The notes beneath the pieces are model-generated. The model was not told the origin of the DNA. It saw only the letters and a program-made list of their open reading frames with translations, and made no database searches. Positions 26,988 through 35,147 of a stretch of 64,000 bases of DNA are shown one piece after another. The translations under genes were made by a program, and so were the position numbers. Positions within the stretch are counted from its first letter, which is position 1. Every line of letters begins with the position of its first letter. This stretch comes from Flavobacterium phragmitis (GTDB taxonomy: Bacteria > Bacteroidota > Bacteroidia > Flavobacteriales > Flavobacteriaceae): positions 496,001-560,000 of the forward strand of contig NZ_FOMH01000003.1 of NCBI RefSeq assembly GCF_900112575.1, given 5' to 3'.

Positions 26988-27019
26988 AACCCGACAGGTT
27001 TTTAGAAATCTGTCGGGTT
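26988..27019. repeat. ACCCGACAGG hairpin, second copy
   Basis: AACCCGACAGGTTT pairs with AAATCTGTCGGGTT with one mismatch. Same family as 21022-21054. It lies between the convergent beta-barrel and PPK2 genes. Confidence 0.85.
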
Positions 27020-27056
27020 GTACGAATTATCAAATTGACTCATTTTCTAATTAAAG

Positions 27057-27935
27057 TCATTTTTCACCAAGCTCTTTTTTATAGAGCTCAATATTCATCG
27101 CTGTTTTTTCATCCAATTCTGGTTCTTTAATATCGGTATGTTTTTTCATTTCTTCCCAAATAATTTTGGCTACAATATAACGCGACATTTCTTTATCGTC
27201 TGCCGGAACAATATACCAAGGAGCGTGTTTAGTAGACGTTTTATTTATAGCTTCTTCATAATACTCCATATATTGATCCCAATAACCGCGTTCTTTCAAA
27301 TCTCCAGACGAGAATTTCCAGTTGTGCTTTTCTTCTTCCAAACGTCGAAGCAAGCGCTGGCGCTGTTCTTCTTTACTCAAATGCAAAAAGAACTTCATCA
27401 CAATTGTTCCGTTTTGAGCAATATGTTTCTCAAAATTATTGATCTGCTTGATTCGTTCTTCCCAAAATTCATCCGTAATATCATCAACAGAATTGATGTC
27501 TGGCAAATTCTCAGATAAAATATATTCTGGATGAACGCGCGTTACCAGCACATTCTCATAATGCGTTCTATTAAAAATCGCAAACTTTCCTTTTTCTGGC
27601 AAAGCAATATAATGACGCCACAAATAATCGTGTTCCAATTCACTCGAATTTGGTGTTTTAAAACTATGCACCACAACCCCACGCGGATTAAATTCTTTAA
27701 AAACTTCCCGAATCAAACTATCTTTGCCAGAAGTATCCATTCCCTGAAGACAGATTAAAACAGCGTATTTATTGTGTGCATACATCACATCCTGTAATTC
27801 ACTTAATTTCGCCTGAACCTTATCGAGTTTTTCTTCTTTTTCATCATCGTCTGCATCTACTTTTAATAAAGTCGGAAGTTTACTTAACTTGATTCTATCT
27901 GTAACCTTAAAGTCTTTCGGGTCTATTGATTTCAT
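27057..27935 (-). CDS. Polyphosphate kinase 2 family protein (PPK2)
   Basis: A 292-residue PPK2-fold enzyme, which moves phosphate between polyphosphate and nucleotides. Walker A is GMDTSGKD (about 65-72). FAIFNRTHYENVLVTRV (about 118-134) carries the Walker B/DRS-like segment in the variant form FNRTHYE. The lid helices with Arg/Lys-rich RQRLLRRLEEEKHNWKFS (about 203-220) are clear. Whether it acts on AMP, ADP or both cannot be read from the motifs. Confidence 0.92.
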   Translation of the reverse strand: MKSIDPKDFKVTDRIKLSKLPTLLKVDADDDEKEEKLDKVQAKLSELQDVMYAHNKYAVLICLQGMDTSGKDSLIREVFKEFNPRGVVVHSFKTPNSSELEHDYLWRHYIALPEKGKFAIFNRTHYENVLVTRVHPEYILSENLPDINSVDDITDEFWEERIKQINNFEKHIAQNGTIVMKFFLHLSKEEQRQRLLRRLEEEKHNWKFSSGDLKERGYWDQYMEYYEEAINKTSTKHAPWYIVPADDKEMSRYIVAKIIWEEMKKHTDIKEPELDEKTAMNIELYKKELGEK

Positions 27936-27974
27936 ATTTTCGAATTTTGTATCATAAATATAGTAATTTTACGA

Positions 27975-28135
27975 ATTCCGATAGCTATCGGAACTGCTAT
28001 TCATTGCAATACTTTTCAATAAATTGCTTTTTTCCAAAACCATAACAAGAGCATCCTTCGGTCGCTTTGTTCTGTCAGGAAAAAATGCCATTTCTTTTCA
28101 AAGTATTTTCATTTCTATCAGGGCTAGGTTTTCGT
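27975..28135. repeat. Possible long palindromic repeat element upstream of the unknown gene at 28172
   Basis: It contains CCGATAGCTATCGG (27979-27992), a perfect palindrome. It ends with TTTCATTTCTATCAGGGCTAG (about 28107-28127), which resembles the right end of the element at 61621-61750 (TTTCCACTACTATCGGGGCTAG). It may be a degenerate copy. No gene is evident between 27936 and 28171. Confidence 0.4.
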
Positions 28136-28171
28136 TTTCAAAAGAACTTTTCGAACATTTCAAAATTCATA

Positions 28172-28666
28172 ATGACTAAAAGAATTCTATTTTTATTGTT
28201 ATTTTTCATAAATCAAGCTTTCTGTCAGGATAAAAACTATTCAAATCCAGATAAAGCTTTTATTGAAGTATTTGGAAAATGTTATAATGATTTAAGCCCA
28301 ATTGAAGGAACAGAAAAACTTCTTCCGAAAAATAAAAATGTAAAATTTCGTTCGTTGTATCAATGTGTTTCAAGAATAACATACGCTGAAAACGACAAAA
28401 AAATTGAAAGTTTAATTCTAAAAAGAGCTGTAGAAATAGCTGTTAGGCTATATAGCGAGGGAACTCCAGTATATTTAATTTACGGAATGAATAGTTCTAA
28501 CCAAGCCGATTCGGAGAATCAAATTTTAACAGATGACAATAACTTAGTTTTTATGAGTGTTGGAGAATGTGTTGTTTTTAATCCTTTAATAAAAATTAGC
28601 GAAGCAGTAAATAATACAACAATGGAGTTAATTAACAACTCTAAATCAGTAAAAAACAAAAAATAG
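28172..28666 (+). CDS. Secreted protein of unknown function
   Basis: 164 residues from the ATG at 28172, which opens a signal peptide (MTKRILFLLLFFINQAFC). An ATG at 28067 would place 35 residues of repeat-derived sequence before it and is rejected. The mature part has two Cys (about 37 and 65) and a Cys in VGECVVF. No family is recognised. It precedes a beta-propeller-like gene by 29 bases, so the two may be an operon. Confidence 0.65.
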   Translation: MTKRILFLLLFFINQAFCQDKNYSNPDKAFIEVFGKCYNDLSPIEGTEKLLPKNKNVKFRSLYQCVSRITYAENDKKIESLILKRAVEIAVRLYSEGTPVYLIYGMNSSNQADSENQILTDDNNLVFMSVGECVVFNPLIKISEAVNNTTMELINNSKSVKNKK

Positions 28667-28695
28667 AATAACAAAAGTTTTCAAAACAACATTTC

Positions 28696-29532
28696 ATGGA
28701 AAAATTCACATTAGAAATATTATTTCAAATCATAGGAATAGGTTCAGCATCAGGATTATTTTACAACAATGACGCACTTTACGTAATCGGCGACAACAGC
28801 GGATTCCTTTACGAATACAATATGCAGAATCAGCAATTGAATCAACATGCTTTAATTGATAATCCCACGCAGAACATTCCAAAAAACTTAAAACCCGACT
28901 TTGAATCCTTAACAAATCATAATGACACATTGTATGTTTTTGGTTCCGGCTCCACCGAAAACCGAAATAAAATGATTGAGTTTGATTTGAAATCGAAAAC
29001 TGTCTTGCAACAAAATAATCTAGTCGATTTATATGCTCTAATGCAAAGTTTCGGCGAAATTAAACCTGAAGATTTCAATTTAGAAGGGGCAATTTTCGAC
29101 GGAGAAAATTGGTATTTATTCAATCGTGGAAACGGAGTTTCCAACAAAAACACCATTTTTACGATTCATGCCAAAAAACTGGATGAAGAATTTGCCTTAA
29201 TCGCGGTTAATTATAAACTTCCAAAAATAAAAGGCATTCGTTCCAGTTTTACCGATGCTGTTTTGGTTGAAGATAAAATTTATTTTCTTTCTACTGTAGA
29301 AGACACGAAATCAACTTACGATGATGGTGAAATCTTAGGTAGTTTCATTGGCCGAATCGATACTAAAACCATGAAAATCGATTTTACTCAAAAAATTACT
29401 TCAACCAATAAATTTGAAGGATTGACCTTTTATAAAAAAGAAAATAATAAAATCGAGTTTTTGCTTTGTGAAGATAATGACACGGAACTTTTAGAAACTA
29501 AAATTTATAAATTGACATTGCCTGTTAAATAA
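28696..29532 (+). CDS. Beta-propeller-like protein (DUF6929-like)
   Basis: 278 residues without a signal peptide. A series of strand-turn units (ALYVIGDNSGFLYEYN, TLYVFGSGSTENRNKMIEF, WYLFNRGNG, KIYFLSTVEDT, FEGLTFYK) resembles a propeller that monitors extracellular or cytosolic ligands. I associate this pattern with DUF6929, from memory only. No catalytic residues stand out. A repeat-rich gap follows. Confidence 0.7.
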   Translation: MEKFTLEILFQIIGIGSASGLFYNNDALYVIGDNSGFLYEYNMQNQQLNQHALIDNPTQNIPKNLKPDFESLTNHNDTLYVFGSGSTENRNKMIEFDLKSKTVLQQNNLVDLYALMQSFGEIKPEDFNLEGAIFDGENWYLFNRGNGVSNKNTIFTIHAKKLDEEFALIAVNYKLPKIKGIRSSFTDAVLVEDKIYFLSTVEDTKSTYDDGEILGSFIGRIDTKTMKIDFTQKITSTNKFEGLTFYKKENNKIEFLLCEDNDTELLETKIYKLTLPVK

Positions 29533-29850
29533 AAACTTCGTGAATCTTTGTGTTTTACTTTGTGAACCTCTGTGGAAAAATTATTCCACAAAGATTCGCA
29601 AAGATTTTCGCAGAGTGACACAAAATTTTTCAATTATGATATTAACGTAGAGACGCACCGCAGTGCGTCTACACAAAGAATGACAGAAAACATTATGACC
29701 TCTCAGACCTAAGACGCACTGCAGTGCGTCTCTACAATAGAAAACCTTTGTAACTTTGTTTCTTTGCAACTCTGAACCTTTAAAAAAAAATTTCATCCCA
29801 GTCCCAACCTTTTTATCTTTTTATCTCTCTATACAAGAAAGACAACAATT
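29533..29850. other. 318-base gene-free region made of three repeat types
   Basis: 29537-29628 is an inverted repeat of CTTTGTG/CACAAAG words. 29647-29731 holds two AGACGCAC...GTGCGTCT palindromes. 29740-29780 is a TTTGTAACTTTG word run. No coding sequence. The sigma-factor gene starts directly after. Confidence 0.75.
29647..29731. repeat. Pair of AGACGCAC palindromes
   Basis: 29647-29672 (GTAGAGACGCACCGCAGTGCGTCTAC) is near-palindromic, and 29712-29731 (AGACGCACTGCAGTGCGTCT) is a perfect 20-base palindrome. They are separated by 39 bases. Confidence 0.85.
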
Positions 29851-30387
29851 GTGATAAACGAGACTCAAATAGCAAACTGTAAAAAAATGCACCGCGATGC
29901 CCAGCGTCAGGTGTACGAATACATGGCGCCAAAGTTGTACCGCCTCTGTAAAAGATATTTAAAAAAGGAAGAAGAAATCGAAGAAGCCTTGGCTGATTCT
30001 TTCTTTACTATTTTCACCAAACTCGATCAGTTAAAAGAAGCTTATGCATTTGAAGCCTGGGCAAGACGCATAACTGTAAACCATTGTTTGGCAACGATTC
30101 GAAAAGAAACCAACTTCAACATGTATTTGGACGATGTGAAAATGCTTTCGCAACCTTCTGTCGACGAACTGAACACACTAGAAGAAGAAGATTTACTCAA
30201 TTTATTAAACCATATTCCGGACGGCTGTAAAACTGTGTTCAACCTTTTTGTTATTGAAGGTTATGCTCACAAAGAAATAGCCGAAATGCTAAAGATCTCC
30301 GAAGGTACCTCGAAATCACAATTGAATGCCGCTAAGACCAAACTGAAAGAATTGGTTAATAAACTGTATTATCAAAAAGCAAAATAG
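29851..30387 (+). CDS. ECF-type RNA polymerase sigma factor
   Basis: A 178-residue sigma-70 family ECF factor. Region 2 spans about 20-85 (RQVYEYMAPKLYRLCKRYL, ALADSFFTIF, FEAWARRITVNHCL). Region 4 spans about 120-170 (IPDGCKTVFNLFVIEGYAHK, then EIAEMLKISEGTSKSQL as the HTH). GTG start. The anti-sigma-like gene starts 2 bases after its stop, so the two form an operon. Sequence-specific signals upstream are masked by the repeats, and the target promoters are unknown. Confidence 0.93.
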   Translation: MINETQIANCKKMHRDAQRQVYEYMAPKLYRLCKRYLKKEEEIEEALADSFFTIFTKLDQLKEAYAFEAWARRITVNHCLATIRKETNFNMYLDDVKMLSQPSVDELNTLEEEDLLNLLNHIPDGCKTVFNLFVIEGYAHKEIAEMLKISEGTSKSQLNAAKTKLKELVNKLYYQKAK

Positions 30388-30389
30388 TC

Positions 30390-31355
30390 ATGGACAATCA
30401 AGATAAATTATTCGAAAAAATAAAACAAGCTTCACAAAATGCCGAGCTTAAAGACTTTCCGGGAATGGAAAAAATCTGGTCACGCGTGGAAGATAAACTG
30501 GACAAAAAAGAAGATAAAAAGACAATTGTATTATGGAAAAAAATTGCTGTTGCGGCTTCTCTTCTTTTATTAATCTCTTTGGGTTCACAATTTTTACATA
30601 CAAGTAAAGAGGATGTAAACGAAACGCCAAAAGTTGTAGTTAACGAAAAAGAAAACATTGAAACTCCTGCAGCAGAGAAAAATGAAACAGTTGTTTCTTC
30701 GGATACACCATTAGTTCCAAAAGAAGAAGCTGTTAAAATTCTAGATAAACAAATTAAACAACAGGAAAAAATAGCTGTACATGAAATACAATCTGCTCCA
30801 AAAGCAATTACTCCTCCTCCTATTGTAACCGAAAGAGCTAATTATGATGCAATAATGTCTGTATCGCCAATACATGTAGCAGAAACAACAGAAGACGATA
30901 ACAATATTAATTCTGAAAAAGAAGTTACTTCTCAAATGGGATATTCAAGCAATCCTAAAAGAGAATCTGCGAAAGTTGCTTTTGCTGAAAAAAGTGCGCC
31001 TAAAGCCAAAAAAAGCAATCCTTTGGTAGTTCTTAACGGAACGGCAATGGCTCATAGTGATGATGCCAAAAAAGACAAAATGATCCAAAGGGAAATTCCA
31101 AATCTAAATCCAGAAAATGTAGATTCATTGGTCGTTTTGGATGAACCATTGTACATCATTGACGGAATTTATTATTCTGAAAATGATTTATTTGGCAATA
31201 ACCCAACGAGTCCGTATGCGCCTTTAGACAAACAAGACATTAAAACCATAACCATTTTGCAAGACCTTGAAGCTACCGAGAAATATGGTGAAAAAGGTAA
31301 AAAAGGAGTTGTTATCATTACTACAAAAACAGGAAAACCAACTCTGAAAAAATAA
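30390..31355 (+). CDS. Anti-sigma-like membrane protein with a TonB-plug-like C-terminus
   Basis: 321 residues. The cytosolic part (1-47) is charged and helical (FEKIKQASQNAELKDFPGME). One membrane helix is at about 48-66 (KIAVAASLLLLISLGSQFL). A low-complexity periplasmic stretch rich in Lys/Glu/Pro runs to about 240. The last 80 residues (EPLYIIDGIYYSENDLFG, then DIKTITILQDLEATEKYGEK and KGVVIITTKTGK) are the C-terminal half of a TonB-receptor plug. It lies directly after an ECF sigma gene, so an anti-sigma role is inferred. The usual zinc anti-sigma HxxxCxxC motif is absent. The plug fragment is also present in the next gene. Confidence 0.78.
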   Translation: MDNQDKLFEKIKQASQNAELKDFPGMEKIWSRVEDKLDKKEDKKTIVLWKKIAVAASLLLLISLGSQFLHTSKEDVNETPKVVVNEKENIETPAAEKNETVVSSDTPLVPKEEAVKILDKQIKQQEKIAVHEIQSAPKAITPPPIVTERANYDAIMSVSPIHVAETTEDDNNINSEKEVTSQMGYSSNPKRESAKVAFAEKSAPKAKKSNPLVVLNGTAMAHSDDAKKDKMIQREIPNLNPENVDSLVVLDEPLYIIDGIYYSENDLFGNNPTSPYAPLDKQDIKTITILQDLEATEKYGEKGKKGVVIITTKTGKPTLKK

Positions 31356-31360
31356 TACTC

Positions 31361-31393
31361 TGCTTTGTCAAAGTCTGCAGCTTTGACAAAGCA
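31361..31393. repeat. Hairpin inside the sigma operon
   Basis: TGCTTTGTCAAAG (31361-31373) pairs perfectly with CTTTGACAAAGCA (31381-31393) around a seven-base loop. There is no T-tract. It lies between the anti-sigma-like and VWA genes. Confidence 0.9.
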
Positions 31394-31426
31394 AAATCCG
31401 AATATTAATTCTTAAAAATTATTATC

Positions 31427-33553
31427 ATGAAAAGTTTAAAACTTATTTCATCAGCCATTGCTATGCTTATATGTTTCGTAACCATGGCACAAGAAAGAAC
31501 AATTACTGGAACTGTTACAGATGAATCTAATTCACCACTTCCTGGTGTTCAGATAACAATTAAAGGCACCAAAATTAATACCCAAACAAACTATGATGGA
31601 TATTACTCTATTAAAGCAAAAAAAGGAGATGCTTTAGTCTTTAGTTTTATAGGAATGGATTCTCAAACTATTTACATTAAAAATTCAAATACAATAAACG
31701 TTACATTAAAAGAAAATTCTAATCAACTTAGTGAAGTTGTTGTTACAGGTTATCATACTACTAAAAAACAAATGATGACCGGTTCGGTAGCAATGGTTCG
31801 AAGTACAGTTTCAGGTGTACAAGTTCAAAATAGTGTTGGATATCTTGCAAGCCCAAGTCCAACTATTGCTATTCGCGGAACCGCCACTGTTTCTCCAAAA
31901 AATGAACCTCTATACATTATTGACGGAGTTCCGGCAAAAGCCAATCAAATGGCAAAAATTAATCCGAATGATATTGATAATGTTTCGGTTTTAAAAGATC
32001 AGGCGGCAACTTCTATTTATGGCAGTAAAGCTTCAAATGGCGTCGTTGTTATTGCTACTAAAAACAACCTTTACAAAAACCTTTCAGAAAAGGAATTAGA
32101 TCAAAAATTAAATATTCTACCAATTCCTACTGAACCAACTCAGGAAGATTATGATGCTTTTGTCGAAAATGCTTTCGAAAGTCCAAAAACAGCACCGCTT
32201 TCTACTTTTTCTATCGATGTTGATAATGCTTCTTACACGAATATCAGACGCTTTTTAAACAATGGTCAGCAAGTTCCAAAAGATGCCGTTCGTGTAGAAG
32301 AAATGGTTAATTTCTTCAAATACACTTATCCGCAGCCTAAAAATGAGCATCCTTTTTCTATTAATACAGAAGTGAGCGATTCTCCTTGGAATCCGAATAA
32401 TAAAATCCTAAAAATTGGTTTACAAGGAAAAAATATTCCTACCGATGATTTACCAGCTTCAAATCTTGTTTTTCTAATTGATGTTTCGGGTTCTATGAGT
32501 GATTTAAACAAACTGCCTTTATTGAAACAATCTTTCAAAATATTGGTAAACGAACTACGTGCAAAAGACAAAGTGGCAATTGTAGTTTATGCTGGCGCAG
32601 CAGGAATGGTTTTATCCCCAACTTCTGGAAAAGAAAAGAAAACAATCATTGACGCTTTAGACAAATTAGAATCTGGCGGAAGCACGGCGGGAGGTGCAGG
32701 AATTGAACTGGCTTACAAAACGGCGACGGAAAATTTCATTAAAGGAGGAAACAATCGTGTAATTCTGGCAACTGACGGCGATTTTAACGTAGGAAGTTCT
32801 TCTAATACTGACATGGAAAAACTAATCGAAGAGAAAAGAAAAACAGGCGTTTTCTTGACTTGTTTAGGTTACGGAATGGGAAATTACAAAGACAGCAAAA
32901 TGGAAATTCTAGCCGATAAAGGAAACGGAAACTACGCTTATATCGATAACATTCAAGAAGCGAATCGTTTTTTAGGAAAAGAATTTAAAGGTTCGATGTT
33001 TGCTATCGCGAAAGATGTAAAAATCCAGATTGAATTCAACCCAAAACAAGTGCAATCGTATCGTTTAATTGGCTACGAAAATAGAAAATTGCGTCCAGAA
33101 GATTTTAAAAATGATGCAATTGATGCTGGAGAACTAGGAAGCAATCATACCGTAACGGCTTTGTATGAAATTATTCCTACCGGTGTAAAAAGCGATTATT
33201 TAACAGCACAAACAGACGATTTAAAATACACTAAAACCGAAACCAATTCAAACAATTACAGCAATGAACTGGCAACCATAAAATTCCGTTATAAAAAGCC
33301 TGATGGCGAGAAAAGTATCGAAATGGCTCAAGTAATTGAGAATAAATCAATTGCTTTGAATAAGGCGAGTGATGACATGAAATTTAGTACTGCAGTAGCG
33401 TGGTTCGGATTGAAATTAAGAGATTCAAAATTAATTGCTGACAAATCATCAGAAGAAATTGTAAAATTGGCAAAACAAGGAAATTCAAATGATGATGAAG
33501 GTTATAAAGCCGAGTTTATTCGTTTAGTCGAAACTAACAAGCAGTATAATTAA
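31427..33553 (+). CDS. Secreted protein fusing CarboxypepD_reg-like, TonB plug and von Willebrand A domains
   Basis: 708 residues with a signal peptide (cut near TMAQ, about 21). Domains in order: CarboxypepD_reg-like beta-sandwich (about 23-105, ITGTVTDESNSPLPGVQITI then SEVVVTGY); plug-like part (about 115-210, EPLYIIDGVPAKANQ, VLKDQAATSIYGSKASNGVV); vWF_A N-terminal (about 260-320); VWA with MIDAS DVSGSMS (about 351-357) and ATDGDF; then a YfbK-like C-terminal region ending with AEFIRLVETN. The first two domains are those of SusC/TonB receptors, but no beta-barrel follows. The gene is 71 bases after the anti-sigma-like gene. Confidence 0.88.
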   Translation: MKSLKLISSAIAMLICFVTMAQERTITGTVTDESNSPLPGVQITIKGTKINTQTNYDGYYSIKAKKGDALVFSFIGMDSQTIYIKNSNTINVTLKENSNQLSEVVVTGYHTTKKQMMTGSVAMVRSTVSGVQVQNSVGYLASPSPTIAIRGTATVSPKNEPLYIIDGVPAKANQMAKINPNDIDNVSVLKDQAATSIYGSKASNGVVVIATKNNLYKNLSEKELDQKLNILPIPTEPTQEDYDAFVENAFESPKTAPLSTFSIDVDNASYTNIRRFLNNGQQVPKDAVRVEEMVNFFKYTYPQPKNEHPFSINTEVSDSPWNPNNKILKIGLQGKNIPTDDLPASNLVFLIDVSGSMSDLNKLPLLKQSFKILVNELRAKDKVAIVVYAGAAGMVLSPTSGKEKKTIIDALDKLESGGSTAGGAGIELAYKTATENFIKGGNNRVILATDGDFNVGSSSNTDMEKLIEEKRKTGVFLTCLGYGMGNYKDSKMEILADKGNGNYAYIDNIQEANRFLGKEFKGSMFAIAKDVKIQIEFNPKQVQSYRLIGYENRKLRPEDFKNDAIDAGELGSNHTVTALYEIIPTGVKSDYLTAQTDDLKYTKTETNSNNYSNELATIKFRYKKPDGEKSIEMAQVIENKSIALNKASDDMKFSTAVAWFGLKLRDSKLIADKSSEEIVKLAKQGNSNDDEGYKAEFIRLVETNKQYN

Positions 33554-33608
33554 TAAATATTGTATTACATTTGGGCTTTTTTTCGAAACATTAATTTTTT
33601 ATACTCGC

Positions 33609-34196
33609 ATGAATTCAATTTTAAGCCAAAATCTATTTTTAGTAAAAGAACACATCGGAATGTTTAAAGCGGCAAACAACTACGACATTTACGATCCGCA
33701 GACCAATCAAATTATCATGAACTGTCGTGAAAACAATTTGGGATTTTTCACCAAAATGTTCCGTTTCACAGAATATAAAAGAGCTACTCCATTTAATGTT
33801 GAAATTACAACTGCTTCTGGCGAAAAATTAATTTCTGTAAGAAGAGGCGTTGCCATATTTCGTTCAACAGTTGAAGTTTTGGACGAAAAAGATCGTTTGG
33901 TTGGAACTTTCAAACAAAAATTCTTTTCTATCGGAGGAAAATTCGAAATCTTGGATAAAAATGAAAGACCTGTCGCTACTTTACAAGGAAAATGGACAGG
34001 TTGGGATTTTAAATTTTCTCATGAAAACAAACAACTAGCACAGGTAAGTAAAAAATGGGCGGGATTAGGAAAAGAGTTTTTTACGAGTGCCGACAATTAT
34101 GTATTGCAAATCGAAGAAACGGTACCTGCTGATAGTCCGTTGAGACAATTAATTTTAGGAGCCGTCATGTGTATTGACATGGTTCTGAAAGAATAA
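33609..34196 (+). CDS. Phospholipid scramblase / LURP-one-related (tubby-like) family protein
   Basis: A 195-residue protein without signal peptide. A twelve-strand-like pattern (YDIYDPQTNQIIMNCREN, ISVRRGVAIFRSTVEVLDE, GKFEILDKNERPVATLQGKW, FFTSADNYVLQIEE) is that of the tubby-like LURP-one/scramblase fold. A C-terminal hydrophobic helix (LRQLILGAVMCIDMVL, about 178-193) may touch the membrane. Activity in bacteria is unknown. The gap from the VWA gene is 55 bases. Confidence 0.75.
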   Translation: MNSILSQNLFLVKEHIGMFKAANNYDIYDPQTNQIIMNCRENNLGFFTKMFRFTEYKRATPFNVEITTASGEKLISVRRGVAIFRSTVEVLDEKDRLVGTFKQKFFSIGGKFEILDKNERPVATLQGKWTGWDFKFSHENKQLAQVSKKWAGLGKEFFTSADNYVLQIEETVPADSPLRQLILGAVMCIDMVLKE

Positions 34197-34259
34197 CAAA
34201 AAGTTGTTAAACTTAGATTAAGAAAACACTTTAAAGCATCATTTTAGTTTTCAAAAGTT

Positions 34260-34267
34260 TATTTTTG
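34260..34267 (+). promoter_or_regulatory. -7 promoter box for the FabG-like SDR
   Basis: TATTTTTG matches TAnnTTTG, 43 bases before the ATG at 34311. Confidence 0.5.
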
Positions 34268-34310
34268 TAAGACTTAAAATGATGCTTTCTGCATTTCTAA
34301 AAATACAATA

Positions 34311-35027
34311 ATGACCGACTTAAAAAATAAAAATGCCCTTATTACAGGTGCTGGAAAAGGAATTGGAAAAGCTGTTGCCATTGCATTGGCAAAAGAAGGT
34401 GTAAACCTTATTTTAGTTTCTAGAACCAAAAGCGATATTGACCAATTGGCAGAAGAAACTTCAAAACTAGGCGTAAAAACTTTGGCTCTTTCTGCTGATG
34501 TTTCTGATATCAATTCCATAAATTCTGCTGTTGAAAAAGCAATCGCAGAATTTAAAAGTATTGATATTTTAATCAATAGTGCAGGAATTGCTTCTTTTGG
34601 AAAATTCTTAGAGTTAGAACCAGAAGCTTGGGAAAGAATTATCCAAGTAAACTTAATGGGAACATATTACACCACTCGCGCCATTATCCCAAATATGATC
34701 GAAAGACAAACTGGAGACATCATTAACATTTCATCAACTGCTGGATTAAACGGAAACGCGCTAACAAGTGCTTACAGCGCCTCTAAATTTGCGGTTTTAG
34801 GTTTAACAGATTCTTTAATGCAGGAAATGAGAAAACACAATATTCGTGTTACGGCTTTAACGCCAAGTACTGTTGCGACAGACATGGCAAAAGACTTAAA
34901 CCTTACTGACGGAAACCCAGAAAAAGTAATGCAGTCTGAAGACATGGCCGATTTGATTATCGCTCAGTTAAAATTAAATCGAAGAGTTTTTATCAAAAAC
35001 AGCAGTATTTGGTCTACAAACCCATAA
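34311..35027 (+). CDS. 3-ketoacyl-ACP reductase-like SDR (FabG-like)
   Basis: A 238-residue classical short-chain dehydrogenase. The cofactor motif is [12 protein letters not shown] (about 11-22), then SAGI (about 92), catalytic Ser in ISSTAGL (about 142) and Tyr-x-x-x-Lys in YSASKFA (about 154-160). The N-terminus [15 protein letters not shown] is standard. Substrate is not determinable. Fatty-acid synthesis FabG is possible, but many paralogues have other roles. A repeat of TTGGAATTT words follows before the next gene. Confidence 0.88.
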   Translation: MTDLKNKNALITGAGKGIGKAVAIALAKEGVNLILVSRTKSDIDQLAEETSKLGVKTLALSADVSDINSINSAVEKAIAEFKSIDILINSAGIASFGKFLELEPEAWERIIQVNLMGTYYTTRAIIPNMIERQTGDIINISSTAGLNGNALTSAYSASKFAVLGLTDSLMQEMRKHNIRVTALTPSTVATDMAKDLNLTDGNPEKVMQSEDMADLIIAQLKLNRRVFIKNSSIWSTNP

Positions 35028-35039
35028 AGGCAAATCACA

Positions 35040-35145
35040 AATTTCTGAAATTCCAAATTCCAATCTCAAAGTAATTGAAATTTGGTATTTGATTTTTGGA
35101 GTTTAGCGTTCGGAATTTGGAATTTAATTATTGGAACTTAAAAAA
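35040..35145. repeat. TTGGAATTT-family repeat
   Basis: Left words AATTCCAAATTCCAATCTC (about 35047-35068) face right words CGGAATTTGGAATTTAATTA and TTGGAAC (about 35110-35137) in an imperfect inverted repeat. Same family as 7260-7420. Confidence 0.6.
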
Positions 35146-35147
35146 AC

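Noticed and set aside
28067..28171. Upstream start for the secreted protein at 28172
   Set aside because: It would place 35 residues before a clear signal peptide and overlap a repeat-like region.
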